Below, piece by piece: positions 46,270 through 58,998 of a DNA stretch of 64,000 nucleotides. The notes beneath the pieces were generated by a model, which worked only from the letters and a program-made list of their open reading frames with translations, was not told the origin of the DNA and ran no database searches. How positions within the stretch are numbered: the stretch's first letter is position 1; each line of letters starts with the position of its first letter. Origin of the DNA: Prinsepia uniflora (Eukaryota; Streptophyta; Magnoliopsida; Rosales; Rosaceae). The translations under genes were made by a program, and so were the position numbers. Where the stretch lies: assembly GCA_032719365.1 (NCBI GenBank), contig CM064867.1, positions 61,316,136-61,380,135 of the forward strand, given 5' to 3'.

Positions 46270-49200
46270 TGTCAGGGTCCACCCCTAATCCCCCAGGATT
46301 AGGGACAAAACCCTGCTCCCGTCTGACGTATGCATGACACGAAGGCCAAACTGGCGTCCAACCTTCATGTGACACGTAAGTCGGACAGGGGATTCTCGAT
46401 CCGACCGTCCAAAAACTTCCGAACTTCCTCGAGGGCGCAGAGTCTACTGTGGATCGTATGTGTGATGTCTCCGTCTCTCTCGACCAACAGCTCGCGCCGC
46501 AACAACCTGGAGGGTATCGAAAACACAAAAAGACTGTGAGTGGAAAAAAGAAAAAAAATAAAGTGCATATTTAAAAACATTTCATAAAACAAAGACATTT
46601 ATACCCTCCGCGTAAAAACCAATGCATGCATATCAAATTCACGTCATAAAACCATGTAAGAAACCAAACACATTTTCCTTTCTCTCAAATCCCGGGCCTC
46701 AGCCCAAAACCATCGAAAACCATTTCATCCGGGCCACTGCCCAAAACATCGGAAAACCATTATTCAAAACCACATCATATTTCCATTCACCGAATCTGCT
46801 GGATCTATCCGAGTCTTTAAAATCCCGTGTCTTTAAACTCAATAACCAGGCCTCAATAATCCGAGTCTTTAAACTCCGAGTCTTTAAACTCAACAGGCCT
46901 TCGGGGGAAATATCAATATATATCCGAGTCTTTAAACTCCGAGTCTTTAAACTCAATCCGGGTCTTTAAACCCAATCCGGGCCCGTCCCCCGTCAATCAC
47001 AATATCCGGGTCTTTAAACCCAATAACCAGATCCACAAAATCCAATCCAAACCGTTTGAAAACCATTTCTAAATCTATATCCAAACCCGAATCTGAAACC
47101 ACTGGTTCGAAGCGCTTCCGGCGTCCAGAACCGTCATTCCGAACCCAAATCCGGAACTCATATCCATTTCCATTTCAGATCCGAGTCCGCAACCATCATT
47201 CTGTAGGCTAGCATCAGGAATAACCATTCCGAAACCAAACCTGAAATTCCACTTCAAGTTCCAAACCGAATCCAGAATCGTCATCCGAAAATCCGATTTA
47301 AAAAAACCCGAAATCACGTTCTTAAAACCACTTTTCTAAACTGCGCCTCTAAGCCCGAAATCACTTTCCAAAATCCTTTTACTTTCATTGAAATCAAATC
47401 GTATTTCAAATCACGAACTCAATCATTAAAACCAGGTTCAACTCACAATATCCATCAAATCTCATAAAACGTGAAATACCGTAATTTCCTCGAACAACGT
47501 GCAAAAACCATAAACCATCACAATCATAAATCAAATCATAGAATCAAGTATAGAAAACATATAAAAACATATATGCATGCATCAAGAGTTAGAAAGCAAA
47601 GTCCACTCACATACCATTTCGACGTCACCTCGATACGCGCGCACTTACGCTGTTCCCGGCCATTCAGCTATCCTCGGCTTTCCCGAACCTGTCCAAAACC
47701 CATACTAAGGACACTAACTACCTCACAAAGGTCATACTAAAGCTCCATAATTTTCCCGTATTTCTAACTATTTTAAAACGAGGCCTAAAACCTTCGGACA
47801 GCCCGAAACATATCGAACCGATGTCCGATTGACTCGAAACCAGTGCCAAAATGTTCGTTACATCGAATACTTTAAAAGTTGTGTTGAAAACTTCCCCAAA
47901 CTAGGTCCCACGCGCCCCCACGAGTGTCTGGAAGGTTCTGCGCGTGAAACCCACGCGCGTGAACAGTGTCACCATCAACCTTGGGACACCCGGTTCGAAC
48001 CGGTTCAAGCTGGCCCGGTTCAATCAAACCGGCATAGGCGGTTCAGCCTCCTAAACCATCTAATTCTAACCCGTTTTCGATTCTAATTGATCCAGTGGAT
48101 TTATCCTTGCAATCCTAATCAACTAACATGATCAAAACATGGTCTTTTAAATGAAATGGTACCTTCCAATATCGAAGAAAAGCCGTCCAAGTGATCCTCT
48201 GTGTCTATGCAGCTCTGGCCTCCCCAAACCTTTCTTTTAGCTTCTATAAGGTCCCCTGAACTTCCAAATCAATTTCCACTTAATCAAACTGGTCAACACT
48301 TACTGATTAATGACTTGCCATTTTTAATTTCAAAACTTACTAGTTTGGGTTTTCCGGCCATCGGCCATGGCGGCCCTCACTTCCATGCTTCCTTGCTCCC
48401 TAATCATCCCAGGAACCTCCCTTAAGCAACCAATTCGAACCTCATCCCCCCAATCAAATTCCCACGAACAGAGGTCTCTCGGTTTTCCTTAACTACTGTC
48501 GTCGTCCTCTGCCGTCGAACCCCGCTGTGGCCACCAGTCATCTTGTCCAGGCTCCCTCTCTCACTTCCTTTCAGACCGTAAGGGAAATAGATGAAAGTTT
48601 AAGGGACTTGTCTGCGTGAGCTCTCACCGTCTCAACTATTCTCTGTTTTTCCGCTCCATTATCGTGCAAGACAAAGTTTTAAACCGTGTAACAACATCTG
48701 AGAAACATGGAGGAACTTCTACAACCATCCAGGGGCAGCCAGGTGTCCCAATCTTGTTGGGCATAAATCCCAAAGTAACCCATGTGTCCACAAAAAACTG
48801 GGCACCAATCCCCATACACTGGAAAAGACCAAATTGCCCTTTACCGCACAAATTACCATTTTGCCCCTCGTATTCCTTGACCCGTAATGTCGTCGTCCGA
48901 CGTCCGATGACGGCGTGCTGCCTGTCGTTGTACTCAGGACGTCGAGACCTATCTAATGGTCCTTGATTTACGTGAAGACCATTTGTCATTTGAAAAGTAA
49001 ACAATTATCCCTTTTATGTCCAAATTACCAACTTGCCCTTGAATTTCCAAATGTCATAACTTCCTCCTCGAATGTCGGAATCGGACGTGCCACCTATCTA
49101 TGAACTTGTGACGTCCCGAACTACGTCACGGTCATCGATCAAAGTCCATTTGACCGCCCGAACGCAAAGTCAACTTTTTGCCCGTTCTAAGGGAAAAATC

Positions 49201-49307
49201 GTCATTTTACACCCAAGGTCCAAAAGTAACCATCTAACCACCGACTAACTCAGCTAATCCGTTACTAATCACTTTGCTAATCCCAACTTCCAGGACGGGT
49301 CGTTACA
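46270..49307 (-). repeat. Left (3') LTR of element G
   Basis: 3038 bp, from TGTCAGGGTCC to GGTCGTTACA. The U5 hairpin is CCCTAATCC/GGATTAGGG (46283-46304). GTCTTTAAACTC units lie at 46806-47020, an RY box with GTCCACTCAC at 47574-47610 and a CGCG box at 47909-47960. Confidence 0.88.
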
Positions 49308-50821
49308 ATCTACCATCCTTAAAAGAATTTCGTCCCGAAATTCCACAGCTCGTACCCCACACTTGGGTCTCCTACTCGGTGGTCAACTCTTAAGTAACAA
49401 CAACTACTCTTGACAGGTTCCAACCTATCATCTCCACCTTGGGTATTGCACAAGGCCCCTACTACCAGTTTAACACTTCTAACAGTCTCTCAAGTCGAAC
49501 GAACCTCGGTCCCGTACTACGAACTAGAACTTCATGGTGTACACATCCTCATGCACATCCATCTGCTCCTTCCGGGAACCAACTCAAAGTCCTTCCCAGA
49601 CTCCCGGTCTCCTAGTCGATAGGAGATCCTAAGGTAACTCAACTACGAACCCAAAGTAGGCCTCCCAAACCAAATCTAGGTCCATCAATTAATACTCAAA
49701 TCAATCGAAACCAGAAGCGATCCAATCTTGAATCCTACCTCCCAACTCACTACTTCGCTTTTACTTCCCTCAACTACTCCGACCACCCTGTCGGAATAAT
49801 TAACAAAGTCCTAAAGTCACTTCCTAGATTGTGGGTTCTCTTCAATAACCTTATATCGATCATTCTAACACATGGCACATCATCGATACTCCAGGGTTCA
49901 CAAGACTCTAACCCGAACCTCAGCTTACCCCGAGTCAGAACGCTCAAGCTACGCTCCTGTCGGTAAAACTAAAAATCCTCATCAACCACAATTCTATGCA
50001 ACCAAAAGCCCTACCAACACCGCAACCTTACTGGACTCGTCGAGAGTCATCTACTAACCATTTACTACCTCGGCTGCACCTAGCAGCACCATCTCCAATC
50101 CGATCGTAAGTTGGTCCCAACCACAAGGACTACGATACCACAAACCCCAACTCACAGTAATCACACGGGGTACCTGAAATCACCCTCGTCATCCGGGTTA
50201 TCCAACCCTCAGCTGCCCTTGGTTCCCTACAGCCTTACCACTCGGGTCATCATACCCGACTAAGACCATCACTAGGGACCCTGCCATCAAGGCATCCGGC
50301 TACTCGTAGCCGCACAATTCCAAACTCAACCCAATTGACCAAAGGTCACCAATCCATCTTATCAACATCCAAACGCCATCCGGCCCAACCGGCCACCATC
50401 AATCGGCCTCCTCAGCCTCCGTATCTCACTATCCACGAACTACTCTCTGGCCCCTCAGGCCGACCAACCTACTCATCCGTAGCTCACCGGCTACCTTCCA
50501 GGTGAATCCTGCTAGTGTATCTCTAACCTTTATGGTCCATCCATCAAGCAAAACCAGTGCCAACACACTAACCATGCCGGCCCTAAGCCGACGTATGTCA
50601 CACCTCGTACCGCGTATCGAGCGACTAACATCCTGCCACTAACGACCACTGCTAACTAACCACAACGAGCGTACTATCACTATCGTATCCAGGTTGCTAT
50701 CGTGTTGTTCCGCGTCGAGACATCACATCCACAGTAGCATCACACAACCCAAGTAGACTAACCAACGATTCTGGGAACCAAACCTCTCGCAGGGCACCCG
50801 AAACCTCGCTCTGATACCAAT
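49308..50821 (-). mobile_element. Non-coding internal region of element G
   Basis: It starts with a purine-rich tract on the minus strand (AAGGATGGTAGAT) beside the LTR and ends with the PBS TGGTATCAGAGC (50808-50819). A minus-strand stretch near 49860-49825 reads NDRYKVIEENPQSRK, as in K. Otherwise no protein signal. Confidence 0.75.
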
Positions 50822-50869
50822 TGTCAAGGCCCACCCCTAATCCTGGGGGATTAGGGGTGGGTCTTGACA
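50822..50869. repeat. 48-bp near-perfect palindrome replacing the right LTR of G
   Basis: Arms of 22 bases (50822-50843 and 50848-50869) are reverse complements with one mismatch around TGGG. The left arm is the normal LTR tip beside the PBS; the right arm is its inverted copy and ends in CA directly at the target duplication. Confidence 0.95.
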
Positions 50870-50874
50870 ACAGA

Positions 50875-51290
50875 GACATTCATGGGTGTGAAATGATTCA
50901 ATTTGAGATATATATATATATATATATATATATAACATGAAAATTGGACGTGAAATGATCAACTTATGGTTGGGTTGAACTCGTGGGTCAGTGACCCGAG
51001 TTGTAGGAACTGGATCGACTTGGTTCCAAGTTAAAGATGACTCTTATAAGTGCGTGGCCACCACATGCAGAGACCGTGTGGTGGCGAGTGGTGGCATGTG
51101 CGGCCTCATTTGACAGACCGATCAACATGAAAAATGTTAGTTTGTTAATTCTGAAATTAATGGTATAAAGTTTGAGTTATTTGGACTTAGTGTGAATAAA
51201 TTGTCTAATTTTTAAGATAATATGTTTATATTACTATGTTGTTATATGTAATATGATAATAATTAATTGGCAGACTAGTCTAATTACATG
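50875..51290. other. Continuation of the sequence hit by element G
   Basis: It contains a (TA)n microsatellite at 50908-50934 and repeated GTGGTGGC words near 51075-51100. No gene is seen; it is probably LTR sequence of the family starting at 45428. Confidence 0.4.
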
Positions 51291-51392
51291 ATGACCAGAT
51301 TGCCATTAATATTAGAAGTCTCGTCTAATTACATGAAATTGACTTTGAGCTCAATTTCTATTAACATCCTCCTCCTAGATTGGAAGACTAGT

Positions 51393-51815
51393 CTATACCT
51401 TTCCTCCCAGATTGTAGAAACTAGCTTTAGTTATCGTAGGGTTAGCCATGAATGGCCTTTCATCTGCCTGCATAATTTCCCAAGATCCTTCCTCGTGGGT
51501 GTTGTCATCGGGATTCCACATGGCGATTTTTTGGTGTAAGGTAGATGGGACACAAATATTCTTATGGATCCAATCACTTATGAGTAAAACATTGTAGGTT
51601 GCAGCGGTGTCCACAACAAAGAATGCCAACATTAACTTCTTGAATCCCACTATGGTCATTAAGGGTAGAATCTCGTGAGTTTTAGTGACGGTTCCACTAA
51701 AGTTAGACTTTATAGACGAAGTCGGAAGATAGTCTTGTAGTGTTCTGTTCAGTTTTTTCAACATCTTAACGGGTAGAATGTTGATCGAAGCCCCTCTATC
51801 TATCATCATCTTGTC
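51393..51815 (-). pseudogene. Protease region of a Tat/Ogre-type gypsy element
   Basis: The frame reads MMIDRGASINILPVKMLKKL (active site D-R-GAS in place of D-G/S-GAS), then a beta-strand-rich part and ISDWIHKNICVPSTLHQKI, matching the REWIH..VPSTLHQ ending of these proteases. The altered D-R-G suggests decay. The RT expected at lower coordinates is absent; a similar RT scrap lies at 43643. Confidence 0.72.
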
Positions 51816-52960
51816 GATTAGGATACCTTCAAGATGAGCTGTAATGAAGATAGGCTATAGATGATCTGCCATTCCCCTAGTCGGGGATAGAAAACAGTGA
51901 CTTTTCCTAGCAAGGAATGGCCTCTGGGATAACATCTTGATTCGCATCCATCGAGATTTTAATCGTTGCTCGGAAAGACTCATAGATAGAAAAATCATCG
52001 ATCATCTGGTCAACTTGGTGATAAATGATCGATAGATACTCTGGTAGGACCACCACAACGTTGACCTCAACTTAAGGTTCATGTTCCTTCTCAAACAAGG
52101 CAGCTACTGCCATGGCTTCCAACAGATATTTTTCGAGTCCCTTTATTTCTTCCTTGGTCACATCCTAACCATGGATTTGCTGGTCATCCTTAGATGATTC
52201 TTCAATCGAATCTTCTACAATCTTGAGTGGCTTGATCCCCAAGTCTCCTTAATGGAAGTTCCCAAATACGAGTTTGCTCATAACTGTAGAAGAAATTTAT
52301 GAGATAGTTCCGAGGTGAGTATCTTTCTTTCGATCCTTCTCCTCCTCCTCCTCCTTGTCCATTTTGTGAGGACTAGTTAGCTCCCTCTTAGTTGATGAGG
52401 AGTTATTGGCTCTTTGGGACGACTTGCCCCCAAGCCTTTCTTTTTGCGGAGGTATGCCTTGTACTACCTCTAAATCCTACTCTTTCCAATTCTTCCTAAA
52501 TTTTTGGTTGGTTTTTCATTCCTACCTGCCATATACCACTTTCCCTCTTGGATTGTAGTTTTGAAAGGCTCGGCCCTTTTGGTGACCTTCCTTGGAGGAA
52601 CTTATTGTTTGTTTTTTGTCTTCTGCTGGCCACTTTGCCCCCTAGTTTACTAACTATCCTTTTGTTCTTGCTCTTTCCAGGTACCTCCTGACTTCTAAGT
52701 TTTGGAGTCCTACAGAGCCTTGATTTTAGGGACATGCGGACCATGGTTTCACTCAGGTATGTCCAAAAGATCATCATCCTGACCTCTCCCCTTGCATTCC
52801 GACTTTATCTTAACACCTGGGGCTGGGGTTGCCAGCACATATTATGTCTTGCATCTGATGCATAACGTATTCTCGTCTCTGTTGGTGGCGGACATCGGCT
52901 TAGATTGGTTATTGTGCAGTTGTTCCCCCTTTGTTGACTTGGTCCCTTTTAGTGACTAGT
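51816..52960 (-). pseudogene. Decayed gag/linker sequence upstream of the protease fragment
   Basis: Short broken frames rich in Lys, Glu and Ser, in the right place for gag C-terminus and linker of the same element. No zinc knuckle is seen. Identification rests mainly on position. Confidence 0.35.
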
Positions 52961-53991
52961 GGAGATTAACTAACATGATAATACAAGGAAAAATAATAAT
53001 CGTGCTACTAAGTAGGTTAGTGTTCCTAACTTGTCATAAGTTAAACCAATTCAAAACCCATGAACACATTATGTGGCACGATGTAAATAAATCAATGTAT
53101 AAACTTATAATCATCTTAGAATCAATTATACGATCATTCACAACAACCATTATAGGTTAACAATCTAAACATCAAATTAAAGGATTGTAACGTATGTAAT
53201 AGCATAAACATAACCATCATCATTGTATCACCTATGATCATTCACTTGATTTCCTACTTCCCAAAATTATGTTACACAAGTGATACTACTTAATATAACC
53301 CAAACCTTACATAATAGGTTTAATTTCATACATTAAATATAATCTTAAACATAGGTCCTCTTCTAATCAATTTCACAAATATTTCTATTATTTGGTATTG
53401 GCATAATTCATTACCATCCTACTCAATTTCCTATTCAAAAATGTTTTGAATTAACATATAGAAACATCATAAACATGTCATATTTTACAAGGTACACAAA
53501 TATTTTATACCTTTAATCATGAACCCTTTTAATCATCATAAACTAAAATTGCAATTCATCAATAGGAGTCATTAAGGTAAAACTCCACAATTCATCCTTG
53601 TGTTATAAATTAAATCCCAAATTTCCCCATTAAATTCATAACTTTACAAAGAGAAATTTTCGTGTTGAACCCATCGAGAGATAGGGTTGAAGGCGCCCTT
53701 ACGCGCCGCTGTTTCTCTTTTCCGAAATAGGGATTGGGACTGCTGGGATTGTTTCGGTACCATGATACCAAATTTCCTTTACCTTTTTGGTGTCTCCCCT
53801 TCTTCCAATAATAATTTCTTCAATAAAACTCTAATTGAGGTGATTCTTTCGCTTAAATTCTTGAAATTCCGAGCTTAATCCAATTATGCACATTTCTAAC
53901 AAAATATATTATTTTCTTCTATTGTTTGACATTTAAACATTAAAAGATAAGCATAAAGGGTATAAAATGATGCTTAATTCAAGGCTTATCA
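52961..53991 (-). repeat. Possible Athila-type LTR
   Basis: Its right edge is clear: the minus strand reads GTGTGGGGGTATT (polypurine-like) followed by TGATAAGCC, the usual Athila-type junction. The left edge is unknown; TGTTGAACCC near 53663 is one candidate. AT-rich and without genes. Confidence 0.4.
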
Positions 53992-56100
53992 AATACCCCC
54001 ACACTTAGACTTTGCGAGTCCCTAGCAAATATCAAAACAAGCTAAGGCTTTGAAACTCAAAATTTTTCTTTATTTTTCTTTTCCTTAAAAACAAAAACTA
54101 CTAAGCCCTTAACCATTTGTCTCAAACTGTATTAACATAAGTATGGCATCAAAGATTTACACTAAAAAGCTATATAGCATATGGAATTCAAAAGTTAATA
54201 CATCATAACAAAAGGCCTTGACAAGTAAGACAAAATGTAAACTTGGTGAAATATATCTCAACATGAATAAAACAAGTATGAATCAACTTATAGGGATATG
54301 CACTCATGATTTCCACTCAATTTGTATAGGGTTTGTGTTTGCACTCAAGGTATGTGAGAAAGATTCTCACATAATAGAAAAATAAGTAACCTCATAAAAA
54401 TTTCAACATAAGCCATAAGATAGTGAACATACTTTCACAAATGAACCAAAACTATAAGCTTACTCAAGTGATAGACTCAACTTATCAAAGTTTACTCATC
54501 CCAAGGATCATAAGGCCTTTATTTGAAGGTTGTAATATGGCTAGGGGTAGAGGCAAGGAATTTTATGATAGTGGTGTTAAATTTTGTTCAAGGACTCAAT
54601 CAAAGACTTCATTACAAAGGCATTAGTGCTTCCCATAACCATAGGCCAAGTATCAACTTGTTAGGCCTTGATCTTCATTATCAATATCTTTCAGCTTGTA
54701 ATTGAGACAAGGGTCCAAAATTCTTCATATAGGCCCTCAAAATTCATTGTTCCAAACCACAAGCATAGGAGACTTAGCTCAAAACTCAATTTTAGTACCT
54801 CATAGAACTTTTGTTCTTGATTGCTGTTTTTTCTTTTCACATTTTTTTTTTCTTTTGAGAGGTAATGCAATGAGTAACAACATAGTTTGAGAAAGTCATT
54901 CCCTATACTTAAATATAAGTCTTCATTCATTAAATCACTTACTTGTATCTCACACCATCTTTAAAAATCTTCAACCAAGTCCAAGGAATAAGTATAAAGC
55001 ATGTCTTATACTATGCTTATGTGAAGAGATGTATAGGATGATGAAAGAAAGGCCTAATGTAGGCTCAAAGTGGGTAAACTAGGGGGGTCACACTTATGTG
55101 ATCAAGTAAGGTTCGTATAGTTGGATAAGTGGTGTTAACCCTATTGCCTTAATCATGTCCAAGATCAGAGAGTATATTGACTTAAAAACTTTAAAAATCA
55201 CAAAGAATAAGTTCTAGTACTCTAGAGATCATTAAAAGCTATGACAAGCAGTTATGAGGCATATGCATATCAATTTAAAAAAATAACTCCTCTTAATCAC
55301 TCAACAAAGATATATATGGTTCTAAAGCTCACATAGGGTTCATATGATTCATACAAATCATAACATGCTCGTTCTGTACTAGTTTAACATGCATCGTCTA
55401 CTACAAGTCATAAACATTTAATCACAAAGCATTAAAAAATGAATTCAAGTTGTAGTGATCATCTTTTAGCCATGTTTTCTTCGTTTATCCATCATTCTTA
55501 TCATCAATAGGTTAAAGGGCATCCTAAGACTCGTTAAAAACATTAAGTTAACAAAAGACTCAAGACTAAAGACTAAGACACAGAAAATCTTTTTGGGATT
55601 TTTTGTTTTTCGAATTTTTTCTTTTATTTTTTAAATAAGATTCATTTTAGTTTATTTTTTTCAAAATAAGACTCGACAAAGTTGTAAGCCCCTCCCCCAC
55701 ACTTAAATATGATATTGTTCGCAATGTATGAAAGTGAAAGTATAGAATCTAAGTAAGGAGGAATGATTCACGAAAATAAAGCAGTAAAGACATAAAGTAA
55801 CTAAAGTAAAGAAAGTGAAGGGTTTAAGAAAGCAAATCTTCATTTGATGACTCTTTCACGTCTCCGTCATTGGGTTACTTCCCAAGAAGCGCTTGAAGTT
55901 TAATGTCCATTCAGCCTAGACCTAATGCTTTTAGTCTTCAATTTTAATACCCGGTTCACGGAGATGCATCTTCTCCACTAGTAGTTGCAACAAAACTCGC
56001 ATTCTCAAATGCGTAGTTCTTCAGATTAGGAGTGATTTGAGATGGAAATTTCTCGATGTCTTTGATTTGGCCCATAAAATCTACGATTTGGCCAATTTGC
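53992..56100 (-). other. AT-rich non-coding region of an Athila-like element
   Basis: It contains CCCCACACTTA-type tracts near 54000 and 55695 (AAGTGTGGGG on minus), frequent between the last frame and 3' LTR of Athila elements. No protease, RT or integrase is found, so pol has been deleted or never existed in this copy. Confidence 0.45.
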
Positions 56101-56108
56101 TTCTTCGT

Positions 56109-57560
56109 CTATGAGATGTCACGCCCATGCATATTCAATGTCTCCGAGTTTTGCTTTTGTCCGTCAATAAGGAATTGAGTTGAAGTGGATAGTTGTTCAA
56201 ACATCTTATCATAATTTGGGTTAGAGAATTGATGAACCAGGGGAGCTTGTTGCATACCCATAGGTTGGTGAGACACAGGCGGCCTTGGTATGAAGTGTTT
56301 TCGTAAGTACCCTTGTAGATATTGAGTCGAAGGGTTCAAACATCCTTCATTGCTGCTCCACTTGAATCCCGGATAATCATGGTTACCTTGACCATAGTTG
56401 TTAAAGTTATTAAACGGTTGGCCCCCTTGATATCCTCCTAAGGAATTGGATTGTTTCATTCCCTCATTGGGATTCATGATTTAAGGACGATGATCAGTAG
56501 GGTGATTTTCTAATTGGAACACGCCACATATAGGTCCTTTAGGTTGTATAGCCCTTTTGGCTTCTAATTCCAAAACTTGTTCAGGTGTAGATTAGAGCTT
56601 TTGAACCTTTGCATTCGAGGCTCCCTTAGAATTTAGTGCACTTACCCCCTTCTTGTGAAACATGCCTTATTGGGCACCATTAGTGGCCCTATTCTCGAAT
56701 AACTATCTTGCTTCAAGGTCATCTATGTCCATAAATGCCCCATGTGAAGCAGCAACAAGAAGGCCTCAGTCCATGGGTTTGAGACCATCATAGAAGTAAT
56801 TCATTAGGTTAGTCTCCGAGAAACCACGTGAAGGACAAGTAGCACAAAGGACCTTGAAACGATCGTAGTATGAACCAAAGGCTTAATCCGGTGCTTGGGT
56901 AATAGATGTGATCTCTCGCCTCATTGAATTGATCTTAGAAGCGGGAAAGTACTTGGCCAAAAACAAGTCCGCAAGTTGTTTCCAAGTAGTGATATGATTG
57001 GTGGGCAAGTCCATAAGCCAAGATTGGGCCCTATCCGCCAAAGTGAAGGGAGAGGCCTTAAGTTTCAGAAGTTCATCATCAACATCACTTGGTTTTATGC
57101 TATTGCACACGAATTGGAAGGTTTTAAGGTGTTTGTTCGGTCCTCATTAGAAAGTCCATGGAAGGTAGGTAATCTATGAAGGAATCCACTCTTAAGCTCA
57201 ATATCAGTTTTTTTTTTTCCGTGGGTAGAGGAAAAACAATGCAGGAGGGTCCTATGCTCCACTCAGTTAAGCAGGTGCATTGAAAAAGAGACTTACGTTC
57301 ATTGTTGGCCATCTCAGTTTTAGATTCACTTTCAAGTTGGTGTTTAGGGGAAGAAAAAGACTCAAATTCATAGCCTTCATCAATAGTAGGTTCCAAGATG
57401 GGTTCTAGGGTTGAATTCTCAAAGTTTGTTTCCCTTAACTCGAACTCACCTCCCAATTTATGGTGTGTATCAGAACTAGCAAAACGTGGAGATCTAAGAA
57501 TTGGAGTCACTAGCTTTGGCTTGGTCATGCATAAGAACCTGAGATGCAACAAACACACAA
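56109..57560 (-). pseudogene. Athila/Tat-type gag fragment
   Basis: On the minus strand the central piece reads LKASPFTLADRAQSWLMDLP, ITTWKQLADLFLAKYFPASK and MRREITSITQ, the retrotransposon gag core. A Gln/Asn/Gly-rich C-terminal part (MNPNEGMKQSNSLGGYQGG) is at 56477-56109, and an acidic N-terminal part lies at 57558-57124. Stops and frame changes separate them. Confidence 0.75.
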
Positions 57561-57734
57561 TGTGAGAGTCATGTTATATACTAGACATAGATAAAAGAAA
57601 TAGGCAAGCAAGACAGATGGTCATGAAATGTTGAGAACATAAAATACACAAAAAAAACATTGTATCTATGAAGAACACGTTATAGGCAAGTAAGTAATGT
57701 TGGTTTACATCCTCATATATATAATTAGACTCCA
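57561..57734. other. Junction sequence between Athila-like gag and LARD H
   Basis: Short AT-rich text without features; the 5' LTR of the Athila-like element is missing. Confidence 0.35.
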
Positions 57735-58998
57735 CACCTCCTGATGACCCAAGACAAATCTCAGGTCCACCAACCAATACACGACCAATGTACTGGTGAC
57801 ACAACCATCATCTACCATCATCTACCATGGTAGAACCTGAGAAGTCACCCAAAATGACTTCGACATACTCATTACCAATGTGGAAAACTCGCATTCCTCT
57901 CGTCACCTCAATCGCAAACTCCTGCGATTCCGAAATTCTAATTAGATTGGAAACAACATACTCGGACATCAACCATGTGTCCCTAACGAGTCAAACTCAC
58001 TACCAAGTTTGACTATCGGTTTACACCGTTTATGTAGATACACTCATTCCGAGTGGAATTCACGCAACTCAAGGTTAAACCTTGTATACTATTTACGAAT
58101 GTGCCTAAACGGCATCCAACACTCGTATCTCGTACCACGAGTCTCAACTACTCTGTATCCCCGCTCTGGGATTCCATCGACAAGTACCAACCCTGGTAAC
58201 CTGTCCAACCAACTCTAACCAGTCGTAACTCGACTCAACTAACGTCGTCTACCAGGTCGCCCATGACCTTAGTTGCACCAACAATCCATCACAACTAAAG
58301 TAGTACGACAACCAACTAGGTCTAACCGGTTACACAACCTCGACTGTAGAGTGCAGTCTCATCACTCAAGCTGACATAACTAGACCGAACAACGGTCTCA
58401 TCGGAGTCAAGACCACTCGGCAACTCACCTTTCCGAACCATACACCTAAGGTAGGGTTCCACGATCACACCTAGGGTTTCTCAGAATCCCAACTGCATAA
58501 GACAGTATATTTCACAATCTGACCGACTACGCGGTCCCGACATCGTAAGGACGTCAATCCAATCCTACCGTAAGTTCAACTAGGATTCCTCGAATAATAT
58601 CCGACTGCTCCCAGTAGCATATGCATTTAACTCAACAAAATCTGACCATCCGATGGTCACAACTCCGAACCAGTCGTCAAACTGATTCCACAGTATCGTG
58701 AAAGACGATCTCAACTACCTGTCTCACGATCACAACTCTAAAGTACCATTACGTTCATCCTTCCGTAGGGTCCCACACTATCATCCACGACAGAACTATA
58801 GTAACCCCGGCATCAATTGTCGAACCAAGATGATCCGCGATTCAACCCTACTAACTATCGTACCGGTATCCTAACTATCAGGTTGATCACGAACTGTAGC
58901 CCATTGAGACATCACATCCTCGACCTGTGTACGTAGTATCGCGTAAAATACGCTCTGGAATTCAGAGAAACATGAGCAACCCTGCTCTGATACCACGT
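57735..58998 (-). mobile_element. Internal region of LARD H, truncated on the left
   Basis: 57735-58145 aligns with K 26258-26690. A deletion relative to K follows, then 58160-58998 aligns with K 27270-28126. The PBS TGGTATCAGAGC (minus) is at 58984-58995. The left LTR and first 1.8 kb are missing. Confidence 0.82.

Larger units (their letters stand above)
46270..50869 (-). mobile_element. LARD G with an aberrant palindromic right end
   Basis: A full left LTR (46270-49307), a 1.5-kb non-coding internal region and a PBS are followed by only 48 bp in place of the right LTR. The 5-bp duplication ACAGA flanks the whole (46265-46269 and 50870-50874), so this shortened form is what integrated. No coding capacity. 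Confidence 0.82.

Noticed and set aside
50822..50869. Remains of two LTRs left tail to tail by deletion
   Set aside because: Possible in principle, but the outer end coincides exactly with the ACAGA duplication of element G, which a random deletion would not preserve.
54423..54930. Short frames on both strands
   Set aside because: AT-rich, overlapping on opposite strands, no recognisable protein features.
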